This document shows positions 18,666-29,236 of a stretch of DNA of 64,000 nt, piece after piece (within the stretch, counting starts at the first letter, position 1; each line of letters starts with the position of its first letter). This DNA is from CAVXHQ01 sp963789535 (GTDB taxonomy: Bacteria > Pseudomonadota > Alphaproteobacteria > Rhodobacterales > Rhodobacteraceae), in NCBI GenBank assembly GCA_963789535.1, contig CAWBKU010000004.1:248001-312000 (forward strand), written 5' to 3'. Under the pieces are notes generated by a model. The model was not told the DNA's origin. It searched no databases and was given only the letters and a program-made list of their open reading frames with translations. The position numbers were made by a program, and so were the translations under genes.

Positions 18666-19582
18666 GCCGCAAGCCCGCCCGCGTCGGTGCGCAACCAGGC
18701 GTCGGCGCAGGCCTTTGCCAGTGCCCGGACCCGCCCGATATAGGCCTGCCGTTCGGTGACGGAAATCACGCCGCGCGCGTCGAGCAGGTTGAACAGATGC
18801 GAGGCCTTGATGCACTGGTCATAGGCCGGGTGCACCATGACGATCCGCTTGCCGGACCGGGGATCTTCATCCTCCACCGCCAGCAGGCGCGCGCTTTCGG
18901 CCTCCGCATCCTCGAAATGCCGCAACAGCATCCCGGTGTCGGCGCCATCGAAGTTGTGGCGCGAGTATTCCTCTTCCGTCTGGCGAAAGATATCGCCGTA
19001 TTTCAACGGGATGGGCGACTGCGGGCCATTGAACGGCATGTCCATGACGTGATCGACGCCGAGGACATACATCGCCAGCCGCTCGAGGCCATAGGTCAAT
19101 TCGCCCGACACCGGCGCGCAGTCGTGGCCGCCGACCTGCTGGAAATAGGTGAACTGCGACACCTCCATACCGTCGCACCACACCTCCCACCCCAGACCCC
19201 AGGCGCCGAGCGTCGGGCTCTCCCAGTCGTCCTCGACGAAACGGATATCGTGGGCGAGCGCATCGATGCCGATCGCGGCCAGCGACCCGAGGTAGAGGTC
19301 CTGGAGGTCCGGCGGCGAGGGCTTCATGATTACCTGAAACTGGTAGTAGTGCTGCAACCGGTTCGGATTTTCGCCGTATCTACCGTCGGTTGGCCGCCGC
19401 GACGGCTGCACGTAGGCCGCGGCCCAGGGGCGCGGGCCGAGGGCGCGGAGCGTCGTCGCCGGATGGAACGTGCCGGCGCCCACCTCCATGTCGTAGGGTT
19501 GCAGGATCGCGCAGCCGCGCGCGGCCCAATAGGTCTGGAGGGCGAGGACGATCTCCTGAAAGCTGCGGGGCGGCTGGGGCAT
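18662..19582 (-). CDS. glyQ: glycyl-tRNA synthetase alpha subunit
   Basis: 306 residues, usual length. Carries the class II aaRS catalytic core: FQEIVLALQTYWAARGC, QPYDMEVGAGTFHP (motif with the AMP site), YVQPSRRPTDGRYGENPNRLQHYYQFQVI and GLGWEVWCDGMEV. First gene of the glyQ-DUF-glyS operon, with a good promoter 32 bp upstream of the start. Starts before 19582 would run through the promoter and are rejected. Confidence 0.97.
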   Translation of the reverse strand: MPQPPRSFQEIVLALQTYWAARGCAILQPYDMEVGAGTFHPATTLRALGPRPWAAAYVQPSRRPTDGRYGENPNRLQHYYQFQVIMKPSPPDLQDLYLGSLAAIGIDALAHDIRFVEDDWESPTLGAWGLGWEVWCDGMEVSQFTYFQQVGGHDCAPVSGELTYGLERLAMYVLGVDHVMDMPFNGPQSPIPLKYGDIFRQTEEEYSRHNFDGADTGMLLRHFEDAEAESARLLAVEDEDPRSGKRIVMVHPAYDQCIKASHLFNLLDARGVISVTERQAYIGRVRALAKACADAWLRTDAGGLAA

Positions 19583-19613
19583 GGCGGGGCGTCCGTTGCA
19601 AGGGGTCGCCGGT

Positions 19614-19642
19614 TCAATAGGCCGCGCGGCAGGGCGGGTCAA
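19614..19642 (-). promoter_or_regulatory. promoter of the glyQ operon
   Basis: TTGACC (19642-19637), 17 bp, TATTGA (19619-19614); predicted leader of about 25 nt to the glyQ start. Confidence 0.6.
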
Positions 19643-19772
19643 TTGCGCCACGGCGGGCGGTTTTGCCGGGCGGGCCCGGCGTTTCGGGCTGTGGCGCGAA
19701 GGACGGCGTGGTAGAGGATGCGGCAACCGGGCATGCTGGCGCCGGGACGGGATATCTCGACGAAGGGACGAT

Positions 19773-21534
19773 ATGGACAGGACGGGCGCGGGCAGGAGAT
19801 CGGGGGCGATCGCGGGCGCGATGATCGCCTGGGCGGTCGGAACGGCGGCACTAGCGCAGGACAGGGCCTGGGTGCAGATCGAGGCGGTCCAGTCCGAGGC
19901 CGACGGCATCGCGCGCGCGGGCGCCTATGCGCAGCGGCTGCCGGATGTGAACGGTTTCGCGCTTGGCGCGGGCTGGTTCGGCATCGCCCTCGGACCCTAT
20001 GCGACCGCCGACGCGCAGGGCGTATTGTCGCAACTGCGGTCATCCTCGGCGATCCCGGCGGACAGTTTCATCGTCGACGGACGGCAGTTCGGCGCAATGT
20101 TCTGGCCCGTCGGCGGCACTGTGGCCCGCGAGCCGGCGAGTCCGGCAGGCGGACGCCGGAGGTTGCCGTGATCGCACCCGAGTCGCGAGCCCGAACCCGT
20201 CGCCCCCGACGAGACGCTGCGCGAGGCGCAGACGTCCGAGGCGGCGCTCAGCCGCCCCGAGAAGGAACTGCTTGCAGGTCGCCCTGCAATGGGCGGGGTT
20301 CTATGCGTCGGCCATCGACGGCGCCTTCGGCCGCGGCACCCGCACCGCGATGGCCGAATGGCAGGGCGCCAACGGCTTCGAGGCGACCGGCGTCCTCACC
20401 ACCGGACAGCGCGGCGTCTTGCTCGCGTCCTATAACGCGGTGCTCGACGGCATGGGCATGGCGCGGGTGCGCGACGATGCGACGGGGATCGAGATCGACC
20501 TGCCCACCGGCGTCGTGGCCTTCGCCGCCTATGCGCCGCCCTTTGCCCGGTTCGAGGCGACGGGCGACCTCGCCGCGACCGTCCTGCTGATCTCGCAGCC
20601 CGGCGACCGGAATCGCCTCTTTGGCCTGTACGAGATTCTGCAAACCCTCGAGGTGGTGCCCGCCGACGGCGAGCGGGGGCGCAACGACGCGAGTTTCACG
20701 CTCGAAGGCGTCGATCGGAATATTCATTCCTATACCTCCGTCACGCTCGAGGACGGCGAGATCAAGGGCTTCATGCTGGTCTGGCCGGCGGGCGACGAGG
20801 AGCGGCGGACGCGGATCGTTGAGCTCATGCGGGCGAGCTTCACGCGGACCGAGGGCGTGCTCGACCCCGGCCTCGGCAGCCCGGGCGAGGAGCAGGCCGT
20901 GGATCTGGTCTCCGGCCTCGCGATCCGGCAACCGATCCGGGCGCGCTCGGGGTTCTACCTCGACAGCGGCGGTGCCGTGCTGACGACGACGCAAGCCGTC
21001 GATGGCTGCGGCGAAATCCTGCTCGACGACGCGCACGGGGCGCAGGTGGTGCTCCGCGACGATGCGCTGGGGCTTGCCGTTCTCGACCCGTTCGAGGCGA
21101 TCGCCCCTGTCGGCGTGGCGGCGTTCCAGACCGGCGTGCCGCGGTTACAGGCCGAGGTCGCGGTCGCGGGCTATCCCTATGGCGGGCTGCTGTCGGCGCC
21201 GGCGATGACGTTCGGGACGCTCGCGGACGTGCGCGGACTGGACGGCGACACGGGAGTGGCGCGTCTGAGCCTGACGGCGCGTGACGGCGACGCGGGCGGG
21301 CCGGTGTTCGACAGCAGCGGCGCGGTGATCGGGATGCTGTTGCCGCGCGGCGACGACGCGGGTCAGGTGCTGCCCGGCGACGTCGGTTTCTCGGTGAATG
21401 CGCAGGCGATCATGCTGTCGCTGAACGCGGCGGGCGTCCCGTTCGAGACGACCGATACCGTGGCCGTCGAAAGCCGCGAGCTGCTGACGCGGCGGGCGGC
21501 GGATGTGACGGTGCTGGTGAGTTGCTGGGAGTGA
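19773..21534 (+). pseudogene. frame-broken secreted pseudoprotease with SPOR-like and peptidoglycan-binding domains
   Basis: Reading across three frame changes gives ~586 residues: signal peptide (MIAWAVGTAALAQ), a SPOR-like domain (WVQIEA...GIALGPYATADAQGVLSQL), a low-complexity linker, a PG_binding_1 domain (QVALQWAGFYASAIDGAFG) and a C-terminal trypsin-like fold. The frame breaks are near 20150, 20188 and 20273, all in the GC-rich linker; a stop at 20169-20171 ends the first part. The protease fold lacks its triad: TTTQAV where TTAHxV is expected, LGLAVL for DLAVL, and GDAGGPVF for GDSGGPVF. So even the repaired protein should be catalytically dead. Sequence error in the linker or real decay cannot be separated here. 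Confidence 0.75.
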
Positions 21535-21542
21535 GCGGGGAG

Positions 21543-21560
21543 AGTTGACAGCTGTCAACT
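21543..21560. repeat. 18-bp perfect palindrome
   Basis: AGTTGACAGCTGTCAACT, nine bases after the pseudoprotease stop. Could be an operator or hairpin; no T-run follows. Confidence 0.6.
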
Positions 21561-21676
21561 TCTCCGCAAGCCGTTGGAATGCCATGAGGTAACGGACCGA
21601 ACGACACTCGGTCGGTGACGCAACGGGGTCTCGTGTGACCTTGCAACGGGCGTCGGCCCGGCATTCGGTATCGGAT

Positions 21677-21695
21677 GATGGGGTGAAACCCCATC
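21677..21695. repeat. hairpin at the 3' end of the ThDP-enzyme gene
   Basis: GATGGGGT, loop GAA, ACCCCATC, directly next to the stop codon of the leftward ThDP-enzyme gene. Resembles dispersed GATGGGGT hairpins of this bacterial family (from memory); probably a transcript-end structure. Confidence 0.55.
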
Positions 21696-23285
21696 CTACG
21701 CGATGGCGGGCGTGACCCGGATGAGCGTCGGCACGGGGGCGTCGAAGGCGGCGCGGACGGCGTCCTGCATCTCGGCGAGGGTTTTCGGCGCGGCGGAGCG
21801 CGCGCCGTAGGCCTCGGCCAGTTTCCCGAAATCGGGGTTGCGCTGGACCACGGCGTTGGGCGCGATCTGGGCGCGGATCATGCTGTCCTCGATCTCGCCC
21901 AGCTTGCCGTTGTCCCAGAGGAAGATCGGCAGCGAGAGGCCGAGTTCGACGGCGGTGGCGAATTCCTGGATCGTGTACTGGAACCCGTAGTCGCCCGCGA
22001 TGGCGAGCGTCGGCGCCCCCCTGCGCGCGATGGCCCCGCCGATGGCGGCGGGCAGCGCATAGCCCAGCGTGCCGAAGCCGAAGGGGTGGTGCCAGTGGCC
22101 GGGGCGGTCCATCGGCCAGACTTCCTTGGCGGCATAGGCGAATTGCGTCATGTCGGAATAGATCATCGTCCAGTCCGGCAGGCAGTCGCGCAGGGCATCG
22201 GCGACGCGCAGGATGCCGGGGCGTTCGGCGTCGACCTCGGCGCGCCAGCGCGACCGGATCTCTGCGACCCCCGCGGGGGTCCAGTCGGTTCGGCCTGTCT
22301 GCGGGACCGCGGCGGACAGGGTGGAGATGAAGTCGCCAGCCTCGGCCTGTATGGCGAGTGTCTCGTGGCCGGGGAGTGTCAGGACGCCGGCGTCGATGTC
22401 GACGCGCACGAAAGAGCGGGCATCGGGCGAGACGCCGAGGGTGTCTCGCCAGAGGTCGACCTCGGCCAGTTCGGTGCCGATGGCGACGACGAGGTCGGCG
22501 GATGCGACGATATCGGCACTCGACGGTCGGGCGAGGGTCGCGCCGAAGTGCAGCGGATCGTCGGGCGGGACGATCCCGCGACCGGCATAGGTGGTGAAGC
22601 TGGCGGCATTCAGGCGCCGCAGGAGGGCGCCCGCCCCGGTGGCGCGCACGGCGCCGCCGCCGAAGACGAAGAGCGGGCGGCGCGACTGTGCGAGCATGGC
22701 GACGAGGGCATGCAGCACAGGGGGCTGCACCGCGGGGGCACCGACGGAAAACGTGTGGCGCACTGGCGGAGCGGACGCCTCGGCCTGAAGGCACGCGATC
22801 GGCACGGAGATATGGCGCGGACGGGGGCGCTGCATCCACATCTCCTCGAACGCACGATCTACCAACGCATAGGCCGCCTCTGCCGACCGTGCCGTCTCGG
22901 ACCACTCGGCCACACACCGCGCGGCCCCCTCCTGATCCTTCATCTGGTGCAATTGCCCCCGCGTCGCCGCCGTCTCGTCGAGGCAGGACGAGATCACCAG
23001 CATCGGCACGCTGTCCGAATAGGCCTGCCCCATCGGCGTCAGGATGTTGCACAGGCCCGGCCCGGTGATGACGTAGCACACCCCCGGTTTGCCGGTCGCG
23101 CGGGCATAGCCGTCGGCCATGAAACCCGCCCCCTGTTCGTGCCGGGCGAGCACGTGGGTCAGACCCGCCTCCTCGATGCCGCGATACATTTCCTGATTGT
23201 GGACACCGGGGATGCCGAAGATCACCTCGACCCCGCGATCCTTGAGCATGTGCGAGATTTGGGCGCCGAGGGGGCGTTGGGCCAT
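21696..23285 (-). CDS. ThDP-dependent decarboxylase, probably 5-guanidino-2-oxopentanoate decarboxylase type
   Basis: 529 residues of the acetolactate synthase/benzoylformate decarboxylase superfamily: Pyr domain with catalytic Glu50 in ARHEQGAGFMADGYARATG, central domain (FVFGGGAV), and the PP domain with the ThDP motif GDYGFQYTIQEFATAVELG...LWDN. The start FGIPGVHNQEMYRG and ISSCLDET resemble AruI-type enzymes that decarboxylate 2-ketoarginine in arginine transaminase degradation. No FAD-specific ALS signature or regulatory ilvN is seen. It starts one base after the trkH stop. Substrate assignment is an inference. Confidence 0.75.
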   Translation of the reverse strand: MAQRPLGAQISHMLKDRGVEVIFGIPGVHNQEMYRGIEEAGLTHVLARHEQGAGFMADGYARATGKPGVCYVITGPGLCNILTPMGQAYSDSVPMLVISSCLDETAATRGQLHQMKDQEGAARCVAEWSETARSAEAAYALVDRAFEEMWMQRPRPRHISVPIACLQAEASAPPVRHTFSVGAPAVQPPVLHALVAMLAQSRRPLFVFGGGAVRATGAGALLRRLNAASFTTYAGRGIVPPDDPLHFGATLARPSSADIVASADLVVAIGTELAEVDLWRDTLGVSPDARSFVRVDIDAGVLTLPGHETLAIQAEAGDFISTLSAAVPQTGRTDWTPAGVAEIRSRWRAEVDAERPGILRVADALRDCLPDWTMIYSDMTQFAYAAKEVWPMDRPGHWHHPFGFGTLGYALPAAIGGAIARRGAPTLAIAGDYGFQYTIQEFATAVELGLSLPIFLWDNGKLGEIEDSMIRAQIAPNAVVQRNPDFGKLAEAYGARSAAPKTLAEMQDAVRAAFDAPVPTLIRVTPAIA

Positions 23286-23286
23286 G

Positions 23287-24738
23287 TCAGTCTCTCCAGA
23301 AATTGCGGCTGATCAGAACCAGTACCACCATCATCTCGAGGCGTCCGACGAACATCGAGACGGAAAGGATCCACTTCGCGACATCGTTCAGGCCGCGAAA
23401 GTTGCCCGCCGGGCCGATGTCGGGGCCGAGGCCGGGGCCGACGTTGGCCAGTGCCGTGGCGGCACCCGAGACGGAGGTGATGAAATCGAGGCCGGTCAGC
23501 GACAGGAGCACCGAGACGATGCCGACCGAGACGATGAACACGCCGAAGAACGCCATCACCGAGTTGATGACGTCCTGGGTGATCGGGCGGCCGTCGTAAT
23601 GCGGCTTGAACACGCCATGCGGCGCGTGGAGCTGGCGGATCTGCGCGACCAGCGCCGAGAACAGGATCTGGTAGCGGAAGATTTTCACCGAACAGGCGGT
23701 GGACCCCGCGCAGCCGCCGATCAGGCCGATGAAGAAGAACATCATCACCGCGAACGGGCCCCAGGAATTGTAGTCCGCACTCGCATATCCGGTGCCGGAA
23801 ATGATCGAGACCACGTTGAACAGCGCCTCGCGGAACGCGACCTCGGTCAGGCCGTGGCTGCGTTCGGCGATGTAGAGGGAAATGGCGATGGTGCAGACGA
23901 GGATGGTGATCGCAAAGACCCGCATCTGGCTGTCGCGCCAGAGCGGCCCGGTCCTGCCGCCGAGCATCTGGACATAGCGGGTGAACGGAAGTGCCGCGAG
24001 GAACATGAACAGCGTGCCGACATAATGCGCCGCGCCGCCGTAGGCACCGAACGAGGCATCGGTATTGGCGAACCCGCCGGTCGACAGGGTGGTCATCGCA
24101 AGGACCATCGCGTCGAACGGCGTCATTCCGGTGGCGGTATAGGCGATGGCGCAGGCCACCGTCAGGCCGACGTAGATGACGGCGATCGAGCTTGCGATTT
24201 CGGCGGCGCGGGGCAGGATCTTGCCCATCGTTTCGAACGCCTCCGAGCGGAACACCTGCATCCCCCCCACCTTCAGTTCGGGCAGGAACACCATCGCCAT
24301 GACGATGATGCCGATCCCCCCCAGCCATTGCAGGATCCCCCGCCACAGGAGCAGGCCCTGCGGCAACGTGTCGAGGCCGACGAGGACCGTGGCGCCGGTC
24401 GTGGTGATCCCCGACATCGCCTCGAAGAAGGCGTTCGTCAGATTTTCATCGGTTTGCCCCAGGATGAATGGCAAGGCGCCGAAGGCGGGCAGCGCGATCC
24501 AGACGACCGAGGTGAGCAGGAACGTCTGCCGCAGGGTCATCGCCCCGCTGCCCACGCCGTTGGAACAGGCGATGGCCGTCAGGGAGCCTACGACGATGGA
24601 GATCACCGCGGATTGCGCGAAGGCCGGCCAATGGCCGTTGCCTGCGGCGATGTCGGCGACCAGCGGGCCGAGCATCGTCAGCCCCAGCGCCACCACCAAC
24701 AGGCCGATCACATATCCCACGGGGCGCACGTCGAGCAT
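23287..24738 (-). CDS. trkH: TrkH-family potassium uptake protein
   Basis: 483 residues, the usual length for TrkH, the membrane pore of the Trk K+ system. The four selectivity-filter loops are visible: SGITTTGATV, TTLSTGGFAN, SGTGYASAD and NVGPGLG, each between hydrophobic helices. The start at 24738 follows the family's usual N-terminus (DVRPVGYVIGLL); much longer upstream frames run antisense through the GSCFA gene. No trkA is in the window. It is coupled to the ThDP decarboxylase gene downstream. Confidence 0.93.
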   Translation of the reverse strand: MLDVRPVGYVIGLLVVALGLTMLGPLVADIAAGNGHWPAFAQSAVISIVVGSLTAIACSNGVGSGAMTLRQTFLLTSVVWIALPAFGALPFILGQTDENLTNAFFEAMSGITTTGATVLVGLDTLPQGLLLWRGILQWLGGIGIIVMAMVFLPELKVGGMQVFRSEAFETMGKILPRAAEIASSIAVIYVGLTVACAIAYTATGMTPFDAMVLAMTTLSTGGFANTDASFGAYGGAAHYVGTLFMFLAALPFTRYVQMLGGRTGPLWRDSQMRVFAITILVCTIAISLYIAERSHGLTEVAFREALFNVVSIISGTGYASADYNSWGPFAVMMFFFIGLIGGCAGSTACSVKIFRYQILFSALVAQIRQLHAPHGVFKPHYDGRPITQDVINSVMAFFGVFIVSVGIVSVLLSLTGLDFITSVSGAATALANVGPGLGPDIGPAGNFRGLNDVAKWILSVSMFVGRLEMMVVLVLISRNFWRD

Positions 24739-24861
24739 GGCGCGAGGCTTGGCCCGCGGGGAAAGGCAAGTCAAGCGCGGCGCGGCGGCGGTCCCGCCGC
24801 CCGCAAATCGCCACGGTTTCGGTCTATACCGATGCCCTCGCCCCTGACCCGGACCCGGTCG

Positions 24862-25902
24862 ATGTCGCATCCCTACCGTTCGCAGCCGCCCCGCGCGTTC
24901 TGGTCCGCCGCCGTGCCGGGCGGCCGGGCGGCGCTGGACATCTACCGTCCGCGCGCGCCGCTCGACGGCTCGACCCGGATCGCCACGGCGGGCAGTTGCT
25001 TTGCCCGGCATATCGGCCGCTGGCTGCGCACCGCAGGCCTTGCGGTCCTCGACGCCGAACCCCTGCCCGCAACGGTGCCGCAGTCCGTCGCCGCGCGGTA
25101 TGGATACGGTCTTTTTTCGGCGCGATTCGGCAACGTCTATACCGCGCGGCAGATGGCGGAACTGCTGGCCGAGGTCGCGGACGGCGCGGCGCCGCTGATC
25201 TGGGAGAACGCAGGCCGGTTCCGTGACGCGCTGCGCCCGACCGTCGAGCCCGAGGGTCTGGACAGTGCCGCCGAGGTTGCCCTGCACCGCGCCCTCCACC
25301 TCGAGCGGGTGGCGCGGATGCTGGGCACGACCGACCTCTTCGTCCTGACGCTCGGCCTGACCGAGGCGTGGCAGGACCGGGACGCCGGCCGCACCCTGCC
25401 GCTCTGTCCCGGAGTCGCGGGCGGCACGTTCGACCCCACGCGCCACCGCCTCGCCGTCTTTCGCACCGCCGAGGTGCTGGCCGATCTCCACAGCATCCGG
25501 GCCCTCCTGCACCGCTTCAATCCCGGGATGCGGATTCTCCTGACGGTCTCGCCGGTCGGCCTCGCCGCGACGGCGACCGGCGACCACGTCCTGACGGCAA
25601 CGGCGGCCTCGAAGGCCACCCTGCGCGCGGCGGTCGCCGAGTTCGTGGCCGACGTGGCCGACGCCGACTATTTCCCCAGCCTCGAAATCGCGACACATCC
25701 CGCCTTCGGCGGCCCGTTCCCCGCCCCGGGACTGCGCGAGATTTCCGGCGCCGGCGTCGCGCGGGTGATGGAGGTGTTCTTTGCCGCCCACGGCCTCGCC
25801 GAGGCGCCCGCCGCCGCACCCCTTTCCGCGCCGGAGCCGATCGGCGAAGACGATACCGACACCACCTGCGACGAGCGTCTGCTGGAGGCGTTCGGCGGAT
25901 GA
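24862..25902 (+). CDS. GSCFA domain protein
   Basis: 346 residues with the name-giving motif AGSCFARHIGRWL (about residue 42) and the partner motifs LTLGLTEAWQD and TVSPVGLAAT, as in the GSCFA family, which belongs to the SGNH-like hydrolases and is thought to act on polysaccharides. The family's exact reaction is unknown. The ATG at 24862 fits the usual start (SHPYRSQPPRAFW); an in-frame ATG at 24832 would add ten residues, and neither has a strong ribosome site. Overlaps the next gene by ATGA. Confidence 0.8.
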   Translation: MSHPYRSQPPRAFWSAAVPGGRAALDIYRPRAPLDGSTRIATAGSCFARHIGRWLRTAGLAVLDAEPLPATVPQSVAARYGYGLFSARFGNVYTARQMAELLAEVADGAAPLIWENAGRFRDALRPTVEPEGLDSAAEVALHRALHLERVARMLGTTDLFVLTLGLTEAWQDRDAGRTLPLCPGVAGGTFDPTRHRLAVFRTAEVLADLHSIRALLHRFNPGMRILLTVSPVGLAATATGDHVLTATAASKATLRAAVAEFVADVADADYFPSLEIATHPAFGGPFPAPGLREISGAGVARVMEVFFAAHGLAEAPAAAPLSAPEPIGEDDTDTTCDERLLEAFGG

Positions 25903-26696
25903 GCCTGCGGCTGTGCATCTTCGGCAATTCGCACATCGCCGCCCTGAAAGAGGCGCACACCGAGAGCGGCGTCCGCTGGCCCGGCCTCGATATCCGCTTC
26001 GTCGGCGCGCACGAGGGGCTGTTGTTGCAGACGGAGATCACGGGCGGCGTCCTGCGTCCGACGAGCGATGCGGCGCGCGACGCATTTGCACGGCTGAACC
26101 GCCGCACGACCGTGGATCTGACCGCCTTCGACGCCTTTGCGATCACCGGCGCGGCGAGTGCGGAGGCGGTGTTGCAGGTCTGGCGCGGAATGCGCACGAC
26201 GGCGCTGCCGTCGGTCGCGGCCAGCGCCGATCTGATGGCCGAACTCTGGACGCTCGTCTCGACGCGGCTTGCCGTCGCGTCCACCATCGAGGTGCTGGCG
26301 CGTCGCACGGGGCCGCGACTGGCCGCGATGCTGCGCGCCGCAAGCGACCGTCCCCTCCTGCTGATCCCGCAACCCCGCCCCTCGGCGCGGTCCCTGTCGG
26401 GCACGGAGGCCACGACCGTCTCGCTGCGCCGGGCCACGGCGGCGGGCGATGCGCCGGGTGTGGCGGGCTGGATGGACGCGGCGGGGGCCGCCCTCGCGGC
26501 CCGGCACGGCGCCCTCTATCTGCCGCAACCCGCCCCCACACTGGCCTCGCCCCTGTCGAGCCGCGCCGACCTCATGCACGGCGGACCGCGCCTGACCGCG
26601 CGGATGCACGAACGCCAGCCGGAGGGGGATCTGCGCCACGCCAACGCAGGTTACGGCGCGCTGATCCTCGACCAGATCGCGACGGCCCTTGCCTGA
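25899..26696 (+). CDS. SGNH-like protein coupled to GSCFA gene
   Basis: 265 residues. The N-terminus LCIFGNSHIAALKEA resembles block I of SGNH/GDSL hydrolases but with Asn-Ser-His in place of Gly-Asp-Ser, as in sugar-related SGNH proteins. A later ALYLPQP...DLMHGGPRL and HANAGYGALIL could supply the block V histidine region. The ATGA overlap with the GSCFA gene suggests the two proteins act together, perhaps in trimming or acylating a surface glycan. No signal peptide or membrane segment is seen. Confidence 0.65.
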   Translation: MSLRLCIFGNSHIAALKEAHTESGVRWPGLDIRFVGAHEGLLLQTEITGGVLRPTSDAARDAFARLNRRTTVDLTAFDAFAITGAASAEAVLQVWRGMRTTALPSVAASADLMAELWTLVSTRLAVASTIEVLARRTGPRLAAMLRAASDRPLLLIPQPRPSARSLSGTEATTVSLRRATAAGDAPGVAGWMDAAGAALAARHGALYLPQPAPTLASPLSSRADLMHGGPRLTARMHERQPEGDLRHANAGYGALILDQIATALA

Positions 26697-26702
26697 GGGC
26701 GC

Positions 26703-27806
<1,104 letters not shown>

Positions 27807-27924
27807 TCCATGTCCCCCAGGGGCCACTCGGCCCTGTCAGAGGCGTCAATATGGGGCGGGTATGTCATTTTACAAACAGTTTTCCGGCCCCTGCCAAAAC
27901 GTCGCAGGGACCGGCCTGCCGGCG

Positions 27925-29103
27925 TCAGACGCGGTCGAGTGCCTGCATCAGATCCGCAACGATGTCGTCGCCATGTTCGAGGCCCGCCGACAGCCGGACG
28001 AGGCCCGGCGTGATGCCGAGAATGTCCTTCTGCTCCTGCGGCAGGCGTTGGTGCGTGGTGGTCGCGGGATGGGTGGCGATCGAGCGGGTATCGGCGAAGT
28101 TGTTCGAGATCAGCACGATACCGAGGGCATCGAGGAAACGGAAACAGCCCTCCTTGCCACCCGCGACGTCGAACGCGAGCACCGTCCCGCCCGAATCCGA
28201 CTGCGCCCGCGCCAGCATGTGCTGCGGATGGGCGCGGTGGGTCGGATAGCGCAGGGACGCGAGTTTCGGGTGCCCGTCGAGGGCGTCCGCGATCCGTGCC
28301 GCCGTCGCCGCCTGCGCCCGCACCCGCAGATCCATCGTCTCCAGCGCCTTGAGATGCGTCCAGGCGGTGAACGGGTTCATCGCCCCGCCCGAGTGTTTCA
28401 TGTAGGTCTCGACCGGTCCCCGGATCAGCTCGCGCGAGGCGGCGATGATGCCGCCGAGCATCCGGCCCTGCCCGTCGACATGCTTGGTCGTCGAGACGAT
28501 GGCGATGTCGGCGCCACAGGCCCGCGCCCATGAAAACACCGGCGTCGCCATCGCGTCATCCACTAGCACGAGCGCGCCGTTGGCATGGGCGGTGCGGCAG
28601 ACATGCGCCAGATCCACGATTTCCAGCGTCGGGTTCGAGATGCTCTCGAGGAACACCAGCCGCGTATCGGGGCGGATCGCCGCATCCCACGCCGCATTGT
28701 CGGTGCCGTCGACCAGCGTGACCCGCACGCCGAACCGCGCCAGCACGTCCTGGAGCATGTAGAGGCACGAGCCGAACAGCGCGCGGGCCGACACCACATG
28801 GTCGCCCGCCTTCAGCAGCGCGGTGAGTGCGCCACTCACCGCCGCCATGCCGGAGGTGCAGGCGAAGGCGTCCTCGTAGCCGAGAAAGCCCGCGATCCGG
28901 TCCTCGAACATCCGCACGGTCGGGTTGCCATAGCGGGCATAGACGAACTCGTCGGCGCCCGCCTTGAGGAACCGTGCCTCGGCGGCCCCCGCGGTCTCGT
29001 AGACGAAGCCCTGCGTGAGGAATATCGCCTCCGACACCTCGCCATACTGGCTGCGCCGGGTGCCGCCGTGCACCGCGCGGGTCTGTTTGTGCCATTCGGT
29101 CAT
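27925..29103 (-). CDS. metZ: O-succinylhomoserine sulfhydrylase
   Basis: Makes homocysteine from O-succinyl-homoserine and sulfide, for methionine. 392 residues of the Cys/Met metabolism PLP family; PLP-binding Lys207 in STTKHVDGQGR, with YARYGNPTVRMFEDRIAGF near the N-terminus and DDAMATPVF (Asp183). The start at 29103 has GGAGG six bases upstream. A SAM-II riboswitch and a matching promoter lie 75 nt upstream, so expression should fall when S-adenosylmethionine is plentiful; this also supports the methionine role over cystathionine enzymes. Confidence 0.94.
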   Translation of the reverse strand: MTEWHKQTRAVHGGTRRSQYGEVSEAIFLTQGFVYETAGAAEARFLKAGADEFVYARYGNPTVRMFEDRIAGFLGYEDAFACTSGMAAVSGALTALLKAGDHVVSARALFGSCLYMLQDVLARFGVRVTLVDGTDNAAWDAAIRPDTRLVFLESISNPTLEIVDLAHVCRTAHANGALVLVDDAMATPVFSWARACGADIAIVSTTKHVDGQGRMLGGIIAASRELIRGPVETYMKHSGGAMNPFTAWTHLKALETMDLRVRAQAATAARIADALDGHPKLASLRYPTHRAHPQHMLARAQSDSGGTVLAFDVAGGKEGCFRFLDALGIVLISNNFADTRSIATHPATTTHQRLPQEQKDILGITPGLVRLSAGLEHGDDIVADLMQALDRV

Positions 29104-29177
29104 GATCGCCTCCGTCCCGGGCGTCGCGCCCAAAGAAAACACCGACACCGGACAGGTATCGGGGCCAGACCCGCGAT

Positions 29178-29230
29178 CCCTCTTTAGCGGCATGTTTAAC
29201 GTGGCCCGCAATCCGGAACAAATCGCCACA
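29178..29230 (-). promoter_or_regulatory. SAM-II riboswitch upstream of metZ
   Basis: Read on the minus strand: stem GUGGC (29229-29225), a loop with GAUUUGUUCCGGAUUGC, closing GCCAC (29205-29201), then GUUAAACAUGCCGCUAAAG and AGGG ending near 29178. The loop GAUUU..CCG.AUUGC and the downstream UAAA...GCUAAA.AGGG are the conserved nucleotides of the SAM-II pseudoknot as I remember it. Position, gene (metZ), phylum and the promoter placed to start exactly here all agree. In this class SAM binding normally hides the ribosome site or leads to early termination. Confidence 0.85.
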
Positions 29231-29236
29231 ATCCCG

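Noticed and set aside
27884..27914. Hairpin CCGGCCCCTGC/GCAGGGACCGG as the metZ terminator
   Set aside because: It has one mismatched pair and no T-run in the metZ direction; noted but not called.
27807..27924. Zur box before folE2
   Set aside because: No match to the Zur palindrome was found in this gap.
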